From Azadirachta indica (taxonomy: Eukaryota > Streptophyta > Magnoliopsida > Sapindales > Meliaceae): a DNA stretch of 64,000 bases. Shown here piece after piece: positions 39,528 through 50,520 of the stretch. Both the position numbers and the translations under genes were made by a program. The notes beneath the pieces are model-generated. The model had not been told where the DNA came from. It was given only the letters and a program-made list of their open reading frames with translations, and made no database searches. Position 1 is the stretch's first letter. Every line of letters begins with the position of its first letter. Where the stretch lies: assembly GCA_022749755.1 (NCBI GenBank), contig CM040448.1:4710481-4774480 (forward strand). The letters are read 5' to 3'.

Positions 39528-39624
39528 GATGGATCAGATTTCTGGCTTGAACTCTCAAAAGAGAGAAAAATCGCTCAGTTTAATCAGCGTCGTTCATCTG
39601 GGGAAATAATCATCACATCCATCC
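39528..39624 (-). ncRNA. Box C/D snoRNA-like gene, copy A
   Basis: On minus, box C GTGATGA is at 39616-39610 and box D CTGA at 39537-39534. A terminal stem forms between GATGGA just before box C and TCCATC just after box D. An internal D' box CTGA is at 39587-39584, with a C'-like TGAGCGA after it. The spacer before D' (ccccagatgaacgacg) would be the guide. The size (about 95 nt) and arrangement match plant box C/D snoRNAs. The target rRNA site is not identified. Confidence 0.72.
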
Positions 39625-39693
39625 ATCCACCCAATTTCATGTAAATATAGATTTTTATATTCAATTTAAATTTATAAGAAAATAGAAATTAAA

Positions 39694-39796
39694 TGTGGAT
39701 CAGAATTCTGGCTTGAATTCTCCGTTGAAACGAGAAAAACATTCGCTCAGTTTAATCAACTTCGATCATTTGGGGAAATAATCTTCATTTCCACGA
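39694..39796 (-). ncRNA. Box C/D snoRNA-like gene, copy B (degenerate boxes)
   Basis: Same layout as its neighbours. Box D CTGA is at 39703-39700, and a terminal stem forms from GTGGA and TCCAC. Box C is degenerate (ATGAAGA at 39788-39782), and the D' box reads TTGA. The guide-like block ccccaaatgatcgaag differs by one base from copy C. The stem bases differ from copies A and C, yet pairing is kept. Function may be weakened by the box C change. Confidence 0.6.
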
Positions 39797-39840
39797 TCAA
39801 TTCAATTAATCGGCAACGAGTTTTCAAAATCAAAAACAGA

Positions 39841-39945
39841 GATGGATCAGAAGACTGGCTTGGATTCTCAAGTAAACAAATAATGAGAAAAATCGCTTAA
39901 TATAATCAGCGTCGATCATTTGGGGAAAAAATCATCACTTCCATC
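39841..39945 (-). ncRNA. Box C/D snoRNA-like gene, copy C
   Basis: First copy after the promoter. Box C GTGATGA is at 39938-39932, box D CTGA at 39850-39847 and D' CTGA at 39909-39906. A GATGGA/TCCATC terminal stem encloses the boxes. The candidate guide before D' is ccccaaatgatcgacg. Before box D the block AAGCCAG is shared by all three copies and may be a second guide. Confidence 0.74.
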
Positions 39946-40219
39946 TCCGTATCAAAACCTTATTTTAAAAAAAAAATAAAAATAAAAAAATTTATCCAAA
40001 TCTGCAAAAGAAAAAGAAAAAAACGACCGAGAAATTAAAACAAAATGAAGTTCCACGTTTGCAGAAAGGGATGCAAGTATTGCGTCGGCTCATACGCGTC
40101 GCCCACGGCACACAGAGCGGCGGTAATCAGTAATCGACGCTTTCTGATAATTCGGAGACAACATACAAATTAAACCTAAGATCATTGAAAGGGAAGAAAG
40201 TTTGAAGACGGGCTGCCTC

Positions 40220-40320
40220 TTTGTTATGTTACGCAAGTGGAAGTAACTGTTTTATATAGACGATTAGACGTAGGGTTTTCTTTCAAAACCCTAAATCGAC
40301 TCATCATGTGCCACGTGTTT
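40220..40320 (-). promoter_or_regulatory. Promoter of the snoRNA cluster: TATA box, telo-boxes, G-box
   Basis: Reading on minus there is a G-box CACGTG (40317-40312), a telo-box pair (TTAGGGTTT at 40294-40286 and AAACCCT at 40278-40272) and a TATA box (TCTATATAAAA at about 40260-40250). Transcription would start near 40220 and run left through the snoRNA copies. TATA plus telo-box promoters are typical of independently transcribed plant snoRNA clusters. No protein-coding frame starts downstream. Confidence 0.6.
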
Positions 40321-41025
40321 CTCCAAATCCCGCCACCTCCTCTTCCTCTTCAAATTTATTTTAGAGGAAAATGACGATTTCACCGCTAACTTCCACCAAA
40401 TGTAAGCTTGTACTTTGATTATAACGTAAATATAATATAATTATATAATAATGTGTTATTCTTAATACATATATAAATGAAATTTAAAATTGTTCATTTA
40501 TTTATTTTACTGCATTTAATATTATTAATTTTAAAAATGTATTTATATTGGATAATTATAATAACATATGGTTTAGTTCGATTTAGGGATGGTGTGATTT
40601 TACGGTTTTGAATAAAAAAAACTCAGTTTTTTTTAAATATTTATTTTTTATTTTATTTTCATCCTTTATATTTACACTTTATAACTTTTGATACTTTTTT
40701 CGTCAGTTAATTTCATTCATTTTATTGTAAATTTTTTAATTTAACAAAAAAGATGTAAGTTTAAAATAATAATAATAATAACAATTGATATATTAATATT
40801 ATATGTAATTCAACCAAAAAATAAAAGTTTTAAAGGGCCTAAAGTCTATAAGCATTTAACTAACTATGTTATTTCTATTTACCTGGCTATAGCCTAGAAA
40901 ACAAAATAAAATATAAGATACAAAATATTAAATTCAAAATGCAGTCTAAATGCGATTCTTGATAGAATTGTAATTCTGTATTGTATATCATTAGTTTTGA
41001 AAAAACTCGTTATTATAATTAGAGT

Positions 41026-41464
41026 TCGTTTGGTATAGTTTTTGAAATAAAACTTTTTAAAATAAAACTTTTTAAAATAAAGATTTTACTCGTAAAATTT
41101 TTATAAGTAGAGCTTTTAACAAAATTTTATTAATTGTTTGGTTATCACAAATGATTTTTGAGAAAAATTTGAATAATTACTTTAATAGACAAATTTTTAA
41201 TGTTTTATTTTAAAGAAATAATGTAAAATTTTTAAAATAAATTAAGAGTATTTTAGACAATTTTACCTTTTAAAAAACTGGAAAAGCTCTACTGCCAAAA
41301 ACCGAAATTTTAATCTTCTTCTAATAGAAGGAAAACAACTTTTTTAATTCCCACAAGTTCTTTTTTAATGTCGTTTACCAAACGACATTAAAAAATTTTA
41401 AAAAAAAATTTATCATTAAAAAAACTCTTTTGGCCAGTGAAAAAATCAAACTAAACGGACATTT
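41026..41464. mobile_element. MITE-like element (GTTCGTTTGGT termini)
   Basis: The left end 'agagttcgtttggtatagtt' and the inverted right end 'aatgtccgtttagtttgatt' form imperfect terminal inverted repeats about 430 bp apart. The interior is non-coding and includes a small palindrome 'gtcgtttaccaaacgac'. 'GTCCGTTTGGT' termini are frequent in plant MITEs. A flanking target duplication was not resolved. Confidence 0.5.
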
Positions 41465-42571
41465 ACATTATCTCATAGTATAATACAAACAATTTTAGTC
41501 CGAAATCATATGATTTTATGTGATTTCAGTAAGATTCCCATTTTTTCGCCATCGCTAGAGGAAAACATTTTGTTTGAAAGGCTGGATCTTTATATAGAAA
41601 TGAGAAGAAGTCTAATTACGAGTAGATGTCAATGATTTAGCACATAAGATTAAGGTGTACAAAGAACATTTGTCCTACTTGCATTTATCAATTAGAGGAT
41701 CTTATCATAATAAAAGGAACTTTTAATAGCTAAACATATGGTAGAGAGTCAAGGGTAGCTGTTGTACTAAGTTATAACATTAGCTAATTTAGGAAATTAA
41801 GAAAGAATAAGTTCAAAATTTGGAGGTCATTATCATTCAAGGACAAGAGTCCTAACACATCTAAAAGAGGTTATCATAATCGTAGAACAAAAGTTTTTTA
41901 AAAGAATTTAGAATCTTATTTTATCACATCATGTATTATAAGAGAAAAAGGTAGTTAATTTTATAGTAGACACTTTTGTAGAAAAAAATAGTCAATTTTT
42001 TTTTTTTTTTTTTTTTTTAAGATACCTTACTTTATCTTAAAACTTTTTTGCAGAAAAAATAATTAATTTTGTTCTAAAATACCTCATTTTATGGTAAGAC
42101 ATCTTTGAAAGAAGTTAGATTCTTATTCTGGTATATTATACACCAAGAAGAAGAAGAGAAAGTGTATATGTGAATAGTAATGAGTTGGAACAATACTGAA
42201 CATAAATAGTGCCAAATTGGAACAACAACGGCTTCAATAGTGCCAAGTTGTAACAATAGTGTTGTAAACAGTAACTTTGTCTACATCGTACGTTTGACAA
42301 CTAAGTCCAAAAATGAATCAAACAAGTTCAACAAATTTAGTCTAAGCTCAACATGCACAACCCAAGCTTAAAGCTTAGAAGGCCCCATCTTGTCTGTGGA
42401 TGTTTATCCTTTTGTAAAGAGTGTTATAAATAAACGATATTTTAGATTATAAATAATTTTAGATGAGTTCTACGAGATTAAGTTTAACTAAATGTTTAAA
42501 TAATTTAAATATTTTATTTATTAATAATAATCTTAATTTATTATTTAATGTTCATATATATCAACAATTTA

Positions 42572-42775
42572 ACAAATATATTAGTTTAAAATTTTTTATA
42601 ACGTATATGTTAACATATTAATTTCAAATTTTTTTTTAAAAAAAAATTTAATATTTATATTTAAATATTTAAAATAAAAAAATATATTAATTATAATCAA
42701 ATTTTAATTAAATTTAAATTTCAACTATATTCAAATTATATATATAAAAAACAAACACTACTTAAATTAAATTCT
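42572..42775. repeat. Dispersed AT-rich repeat, copy 2
   Basis: Matches 23-235 in direct orientation over about 200 bp with many small differences. Non-coding. Confidence 0.6.
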
Positions 42776-43488
42776 AATTTTAATACTTTTATCTTTGCTA
42801 CTCTTTTTAAAATATTATTTTATACCGTTGATTAGATTTTTACATAAATAAATTTCATTACGAAAAAGTAAAAAAAATTAATCATAATATAACTTAACAA
42901 TATATCCCCAAACCCAACAAACGTATAGTTTTCATAAATCGTAATTAAAACCTTACTCAGCAAACACATTTTTAGTCAAACCCGCATTCACCATTGTCCT
43001 AATTCCGTGACAACAATCCACCCACAAGCATTTATCGCACAGACGAAATTTTAATTTTTGTGTTAAAGCTGCATAAACGAAATCAATTGGATAAAAGCAA
43101 TTTCCAATAAATGATATAAAAATTCTTCCAATTAATGTTTTGTTGAATATAAAATTCTTAATAATGTAATTAAATTTCTTCCCACCAACATTCTTGTATA
43201 ATTAATTTATGTAAAAATATTAAATTTTAAATTTTTTAGTTGAAAAAACAAATAAATAATATTTATATTTAAATTTTAAATAAAAAATAGATATATCTTT
43301 TAAATTAAGGATGAAATTTTTTTTTTTATAAATCTTAAAATTACTGGAATTCTTCTCAAATAAAATAAAATTTGGATGATGTTATACGGAATAGGACGAA
43401 AAATAAGAAAAAATGAATTTTATTATTATTAATGTAGTGGGGAATTAGGAATGTTTTCTATTCTACCTCATTCCTTATTTTATTTGTC

Positions 43489-43520
<32 letters not shown>

Positions 43521-44976
43521 AATATAAATCCAATTTTATTTTTATAGTATATGTATTAAGTAAAAAAATAATTAAATAATGTTACTTTCAAAATAAGAAC
43601 GAATATGGGAATAGTATTTAATAAAAATAAAAGTATATAATTAAGTAAGTATTATATTACTGTGTATCGATAATACAATAATATTCCTATGATTTTTTTC
43701 ATTTAGTATATTATATAAGTAAATAATAAAATGATCAATCATTTCCCACACTGTGATTGCAAGTTCTGGTCCCCAACAACGAAACAAGAAATGTAACTCA
43801 ATGAGAACTTGAATAAGTTATGTGAAAACTCATATTAAAATCCATCCAATAAATTATATTTTTTATTTACTTTATTTATACTTAAAATAGTAACAAAATA
43901 ATCTTTCATGCTCATTTTACTTAAAAAAAATTAATTTTAATAAATATAAACATAAAAAGGATAGATAGATAGTAGACTTGATCATATAATTGAAATCACA
44001 ATACAAAAAATGTATTTGTATAGCAAGTCAACGACAAAAAAAATAAAAATACTTGTTTAACATCATGATTAATTTCATAAATGTATAATATTTAATATTG
44101 AAACACTTGAGAATAAAAAAAAATTAAAATTACAAATTTTGTTTAATTTTATTTTTTTTTTAATAAAGATGATTAAATTAAAAAAAAAAATATTGTAATA
44201 AATTTAAGAAAAATTAGGTGTAAAATACAATATTTCTAAATATATATATATATGTTATGCCACGTGGTTGCCAAGGGGACCATTGTGTTGTGTTTTCAAA
44301 TTTGGCCACTTGTCAACGAGTTTTGGCTTGGTTTCTTGCTGCTCTCACTCGGCCTTATTCTTATTTTGTTTGTCGTAATTACTTAGAGGAGTCTATCTAC
44401 ATGTGTTAGAAAGAAGTCCCATGATATTTCAAATATATGCTTACAATCATGGATGTTCAAAAGGTCCTATAACTATCTACTTGAATCTTCTTTCTCATAA
44501 AGCAAATTGGATTCAAAGACAATGAAGGAATTCATTCATTACCTTTCTACACTACACACTTGTCCTTCCCATGTTTCCCACATTCTTCAAATTTACCAAT
44601 TCTAACCAAAAATGAATTCTGATTGGTGTTTATACGAAGGAAAGAATCATAAGTTAGTGTTACAAAGCAAGGCAAGAAAAGAAATTAACCCAAGTTCCGT
44701 ATGTGTAGAAACTTTCTTAATCTCACGGAAAGAATAGAATATTTGGGTGGTTTCCTTTTTACTTAATCAAAATATCAGGAACCGCCTCCTCTTTGTTTTC
44801 ACCTTTCTCACTTTAAGCAATGGAATGTTCTTTCTCCTCTTCTCCCTTCCACAATTTATCTTACCAATGTCCATGCATGCATCAGTATAAATAATTGGTA
44901 GTCTTAACTCTCAGCTCTCAACTCAGCTCAGCTAAAACTCAACTCATTTGGCTATAATTAAGTTAATTTGAGAATA

Positions 44977-47849
44977 ATGGCAACGTTAAAACGGTCTGAT
45001 TCCATAGCCGATAGCATGCCGGAGGCCTTGAAGCAGAGCAGGTATCATATGAAGAGATGCTTTGCTCGATATATTGACAAGGGAAGAAGGTTGTTGAAAC
45101 TTCATCATTTGATGGATGAAATAAATGAGGTGATTGACGATCAGACTGAAAGAAACCAGGTGTTGGAGGGATTACTTGGCTACATTTTGTGTTCTACTCA
45201 GGTACGATCAATATATATGTTTTGATTTTCGTTTCATTGTTTTAACATGTGTAAGCAAACAGATTAATGTTCTATTTGATCGCATGCAGGAAGCAGTTGC
45301 TGTTCCTCCACATGTAGCTTTTGCCATTAGACCAAATCCTGGATGCTGGGAATTTGTTAAGGTGAACTCTGAAGATCTCAAAGTTGAACCCATCACCGTT
45401 ACAGAGTTCTTGAAATTCAAAGAATTGGTCTCTGATGAGAACTGGTCTGTCCTGTTCTGTCCTCATTGCAACCTGTTTTCTAACAGAATCATAATTTTCA
45501 GCTTCATTAGCTAGTTCTTGATGACATTAATTAATTGCAGGGCGAAAGATGAAAATGCATTGGAAGTAGATTTCGGAGCATATGAGTTCTCTACGCCTCA
45601 ACTGACTTTATCTTCTTCAATTGGAAATGGACTTAATTTTGTTTCCAAGTTCATCACTGCAAAGCTTTCTGGGAGCCTCAACACTGCTCAACCCCTTGTC
45701 GATTACTTACTTTCTTTGGATCTTCAAGGAGAAGTAATTATATACACATATATGCTAGAAATTAAATAACAAAAACCATCAAAGAGAATTTTGACGTCAT
45801 CAAACTTTTATTTTTGTGCAGAAACTTATGATAAATGATGCCCTCAACACAGCTGAAAAGCTTCGGATGGCACTAATAATTGCAGAAGTTTACCTCTCGG
45901 CACTTGCCAAGGACACTCCATATCAAGCCTTTGAGTTGAGGTAGCTGAACATATACATTTAATTGTCCTATATATATATTCCTAAAAGAGTGAGAATTAC
46001 ATGTAATTCCAATATTCTCTTGCAGGTTCAAGGAGTGGGGATTTGAGAAAGGATGGGGTGATACAGCAGAAAGAGTAAGGGAGACAGTGAGATCACTCTC
46101 AGAAGTTCTTCAAGCGCCTGATCCTGTCAATATGGAGAAATTTCTCAGCAGTCTTCCCATTATATTCAATGTTGTCATTTTCTCTCCTCATGGATACTTT
46201 GGCCAAGCTGATGTCCTTGGCCTGCCTGACACTGGAGGACAGGTATTTAACGAGCAAAATTTTATTCAATTTCGCAATGAATTAATGCTTAAGGATATTT
46301 ATACATACGTATATGTAAACAGGTCGTTTATATTCTGGATCAAGTGAGAGCTGTGGAAGAGGAACTGCTCCTCAGGATTAAACGCCAAGGGCTTAATGTG
46401 AAGCCTCAAATTCTTGTGGTTACCCGGCTGATACCAGATGCTAGAGGAACAAAGTGCAACCAGGAACTAGAACCAATTGATGGTACAAAGTATTCCAATA
46501 TTCTTAGAGTGCCATTTAGGACAGAAAAGGGGATCCTTCGGAGATGGGTTTCCCGTTTTGACATCTATCCCTACCTTGAGAGGTTTACTCATGTATGAAA
46601 CAATTTCTTCTTCTGTTCTATTAAATTAATGATTTCATTTTCCACTATTTCACTAATTGTTTTATTTGTTTCTTCATTTTAGGATGCTACAGCAAAGATC
46701 CTGGAGGTCTTGGATGGAAAGCCAGATCTTATTGTCGGAAACTATACAGATGGCAATTTAGTGGCATCTCTCATGGCTGGTAAACTTGGTGTAACTCAGG
46801 TGAGGTCTATATCTATTTGTTTGTTTTATTACTTTATTATAAATATATAGTTAAAAGTAATTTAGCTAAATCTCTTTTTCACTTTTCAATGCTAAAATAT
46901 TAGGCAACTATTGCACATGCTTTGGAGAAGACGAAGTATGAGGATTCCGATATAAGATGGAAGGAATTAGACCCAAAATATCACTTCTCATGCCAATTCA
47001 TTGCTGATACAATTGCAATGAACGCAACAGATTTCATCATAGCAAGTACATACCAGGAGATTGCTGGAAGGTTTGAAATTATTAATATGCAGTTCCTTTG
47101 AGCTTCACTAGTGGATGAGATTTGTTTAAATCAAAATCTGAATTTCAAATGTTGTTGTTTGCACTTGCAGCAAAGAAAGACCAGGACAATACGAGAGCCA
47201 TGCTGCTTTTACTCTCCCAGGGCTCTGTAGAGTTGTTAAAGGCATCAATGTGTTTGACCCAAAATTCAACATTGCTGCTCCTGGTGCTGATCAATCAGTC
47301 TACTTCCCTTACACAGAAAAGCAGAAGAGACACGCAAAATTTCAGCCTCAGATTGAAGAATTGCTTTATAGTAGAGAAGACAATGATGAACACATGTAAG
47401 TGCTTGATAATGAATGATTCCTTAATGCCATTTGACTTTAAATTTGATTTGATCACACAATCTAATTAACATGTTCGTATTTGAAAACCAGTGGGCATAT
47501 TGCAGACAGAAAAAAACCAATTATCTTCTCAATGGCAAGGCTTGATGTTGTGAAGAACCTTACAGGACTAACTGAATGGTATGGAAAGAACAAGAGGCTA
47601 AGAAACTTGGTCAATCTTGTCATAGTTGGAGGATTCTTCGACCCATCAAAATCAAAAGACAGAGAAGAAACTGCTGAGATAAAAAAGATGCATTCATTGA
47701 TTGAGAAATACCAACTTAAGGGACAGATGAGATGGATAGCAGCACAGAGTGACAGGGTTAGAAATGGAGAACTCTACCGATGTATCGCTGATACAAGAGG
47801 AGCATTTGTACAGCCTGCTCACTATGAAGCATTTGGTCTTACAGTCATT

Positions 47850-47887
<38 letters not shown>

Positions 47888-48733
47888 TCAAGGAGGACCT
47901 GCCGAAATCATTGTTGATGGTGTCTCAGGCTTTCATATTGATCCCAACAATGGGGATGAATCCAGCAACAAAATTGCTGATTTCTTTGAACAGTGCAAGC
48001 TAGATCCTGCATACTGGAACAAGTTTTCCACAGAGGGCTTAAATCGAATCAATGAATGGTAATTTCACAGTCCCAGGCACCCCTACAAGAAATTTTATGC
48101 AATTCCTCCATTATTTTGCCTAATTTATCTATGTCAAAATTGTAGCTACACTTGGAAGATCTATGCAAAAAAGATGCTGAATATGGGATGCATGTATAGC
48201 TTCTGGAAGCGACTGAACAAAGGGCAGAAACTAGCTAAACAAAGATACATTGAAATGTTTTATAATCTCCAATTCAAGAACTTGGTAAGTACTTCCTAAT
48301 ATTGCCTACTCACTCAAATGAATCAGGGAATTCACTTGTTCTTACTTATTGAAATATTACATATTACAGGTGAAGAATGTACCAATTCCACAAGAAGAAC
48401 CTCAGCCCCAGATTCAGCCTCAGCCTCAGCCTCAGCCTCAGCCTCAGCCTCAGCCTCAGCCTCAGATTCAGCAACCGAATTCGAAGTCAGGAGGCAAAAC
48501 ACAAGCCATCCCAAGGCATAAGACTAAACCATTTTCTTTCCCTTTTTCATTTTAACATTTGATTCTCCCAGAAATGAACTAATTTTGTTATCTTTTTGCA
48601 GCAAACGCTCACAGTCAAGATTGCCAAGGTAAACCTCATTTCACAATGAGCCAGAAAGTACCAGCTAGTATATCTACTTAATCAGTATTGAGTATAATAT
48701 TTTATATTCAGGTTGTTCGGAAGAGAAAATTAA
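44977..48733 (+). CDS. SUS: Sucrose synthase with extended C-terminal tail (SUS6/7-like)
   Basis: Cleaves sucrose with UDP to UDP-glucose and fructose, and the reverse. My model has 14 exons: 44977-45201, 45290-45444, 45541-45733, 45822-45940, 46026-46242, 46323-46592, 46683-46799, 46904-47070, 47171-47395, 47492-48058, 48146-48284, 48370-48515, 48602-48628, 48712-48733. They give 861 aa, longer than the usual ~805. The N-terminal regulatory part carries [13 protein letters not shown] near the usual Ser phosphorylation site. The GT-B catalytic part holds [20 protein letters not shown] (about 275-300), [15 protein letters not shown] and the E-x7-E motif EAFGLTVIE (about 675-683). The tail has a Pro-Gln repeat and ends SRLPRLFGREN. 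The 48515 donor is GC; a GT at 48486 also keeps frame, so the tail may be 10 aa shorter. The long tail places it in the SUS5/6/7 group, known for phloem/callose roles in Arabidopsis. Confidence 0.93.
48418..48465 (+). repeat. Coding hexanucleotide repeat (CCTCAG)8
   Basis: Eight perfect CCTCAG units encode (Pro-Gln)8 in the sucrose synthase tail, flanked by imperfect PQ/IQ units. Perfect short repeats in coding DNA are prone to length change, so alleles may differ in tail length. Confidence 0.9.
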
Positions 48734-50520
48734 AAGAGGAGCTGATGTCGCAGTTCTGCAATGGAGACGACGTATTTGCTCTGAGTCTCTCAGCCCTCCA
48801 ATTGAAGAATATTCAACAATAAATAACTATATTGTAATTGTAATAAAAAAGCTTGTGATTTTTTATAATCGTAATGCTTGTTCTCATTCATAGATATTTA
48901 AATTAATTAATTAATTAATTAATTAACAAATATCAATGTGGATTTTTAATTTTTTTACATCAATTATATTATTTTTATTATAAAAGATTTTGGATGGAAG
49001 TGACCTTACGAACATCAAACTCCTCTATTGTTATTCGAACTTAAGAAAGTTTGAAAGCATCAAATGTGAATGATACTTATATTATCTCGACATTATTTAT
49101 GTTGACATGTATTAGAATATATATTTCAAGTGAATGATACTTATACAACATATTTTAAAAGTTATATTATTCTATTTATTCTTTCTTTTCAAAAAGAAAA
49201 AAAATTGAGAACCATAAAAAGAGAGGACAACTTCATGTTAAAAGGTGACAATAAATAAAATTAAAAATTTAATGTATTAATTGTTTAATTATATTTTTTA
49301 TTTGTTAATATTCATATTTATATCATGTGATGTTTATGCACCTAAAGGTTTATGAACATGGTCAAACACAATTTTACAAAGTTTTAAATTTAAAAATTAT
49401 TTTTTAATTGCTATATAAACAACTTTTTTAAATATTTAAAATAAAAATAAAATCCAAAATTTTAAAAATTAATTTCCGTTAGCAAATGAACGAAGCTCAG
49501 GTTTTGTTTGGGTTTGGTAACCACAAAAAAAACATACTGTAATAATATTTTTATCCCTAAATATTAATAAATCTATATGTTTGTTAGTGTTAACACTTTA
49601 GCCCCTAAGTGCTAAGGATAAGATCCTCAAACTTGTGGGTTTCTACCCTACCCAGTCCTACCCCATTTAGGACTAGTTTAGAGCTTAATAATCTAACTCT
49701 TTTAAAAATTGAGATGAATTCAGGCTAAAAAGCAACCTATTCAAAATTGAGATGAGTTCGGAATTATTATTTCTACCGCATTCTCCTGGTTTAACCCAAA
49801 AATTCTTATAGTAAATATTGTAGTTAACTAAAAAACTTAACTAATATTATAGTAAAGGGATACTATATAAATACTATAACTAGCCCAAAAACTTTAATTT
49901 AGTACTATAACAAGACCTTGTAATTTAATATATATACTGTAGCTTATTATAATTTAGATACTGTAGCACATTGTAACATAGCTAAACAAGTTTAAATAGG
50001 GTTGGGTTAGGCGAGTTAGAAATGGAAATGGATTGGTTTCGATCTCATTTTATTCAAAACAGGGAAAGGGCGAGATCAAAGGTGACACTTCTTGCCTCGA
50101 ATCCGCCGCATTGCATGCTTACTAGGTGTTAAGTGGCCGATGCTCGTAAATAATAATAAAATTATGTAATAAGTTGTTATATTGTTAAAGAATAGGGAAT
50201 AATATATTATTATCCAAAAAGTCTAACCGGGTTCACCTAATCCGAACTAGAAAGTGCGTTAAGCGTGCGAACCGAAGCTGCCTGCCGGTCAGCCAAGGGA
50301 GGGCGTAATTGGCAAAGAACGTTAGTTATATTGCATCAAATCAAATCAGCTCTTCTCTCATCTATTGCTTACACAACAGAACAACCGTTTATGTTATTAA
50401 CTAATATCATTCTCAACAACAAAAATCAATAGATAATATCACCCAACAAAAAAGAAAAAAGAAAGATAATATGTAAAGCCCAAATAATGATAATAATAAT
50501 TGCCAAATAATTTGGAAAAA
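48734..50520. other. Intergenic between sucrose synthase and ALIS
   Basis: No gene supported. Contains a TTAA microsatellite at about 48900-48925 and AT-rich filler. A slightly GC-richer part at 50020-50300 may be a transposon scrap or the upstream promoter of the ALIS gene, but I see no motif that decides it. Confidence 0.45.

Larger units (their letters stand above)
40321..44976. other. AT-rich intergenic DNA before sucrose synthase
   Basis: No gene supported over about 4.6 kb. It includes a MITE-like element, the second copy of the dispersed repeat, and TA/TAA microsatellites near 43488-43520. The last 200 bp should hold the sucrose synthase promoter and leader; 'cagtataaataat' near 44883 is a TATA-box candidate. 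Confidence 0.5.

Noticed and set aside
40040..40160. Possible H/ACA snoRNA or hairpin between GCGTCG and CGACGC on minus
   Set aside because: A stem can be drawn, but I found no convincing H box or ACA end at the right distances.
40044..40170. Short plus-strand frame starting MKFHVCRKGCKYCVG
   Set aside because: Looks Cys-rich and tempting as a secreted peptide, but it ends after about 42 codons, has no signal peptide, and lies antisense in the leader of the snoRNA transcript.
48318..48521. Ser/Ala-rich frame on plus and Glu/Ala-rich frame on minus over the hexanucleotide repeat
   Set aside because: Alternate readings of (CCTCAG)n. Only the Pro-Gln frame continues from the upstream sucrose synthase exon.
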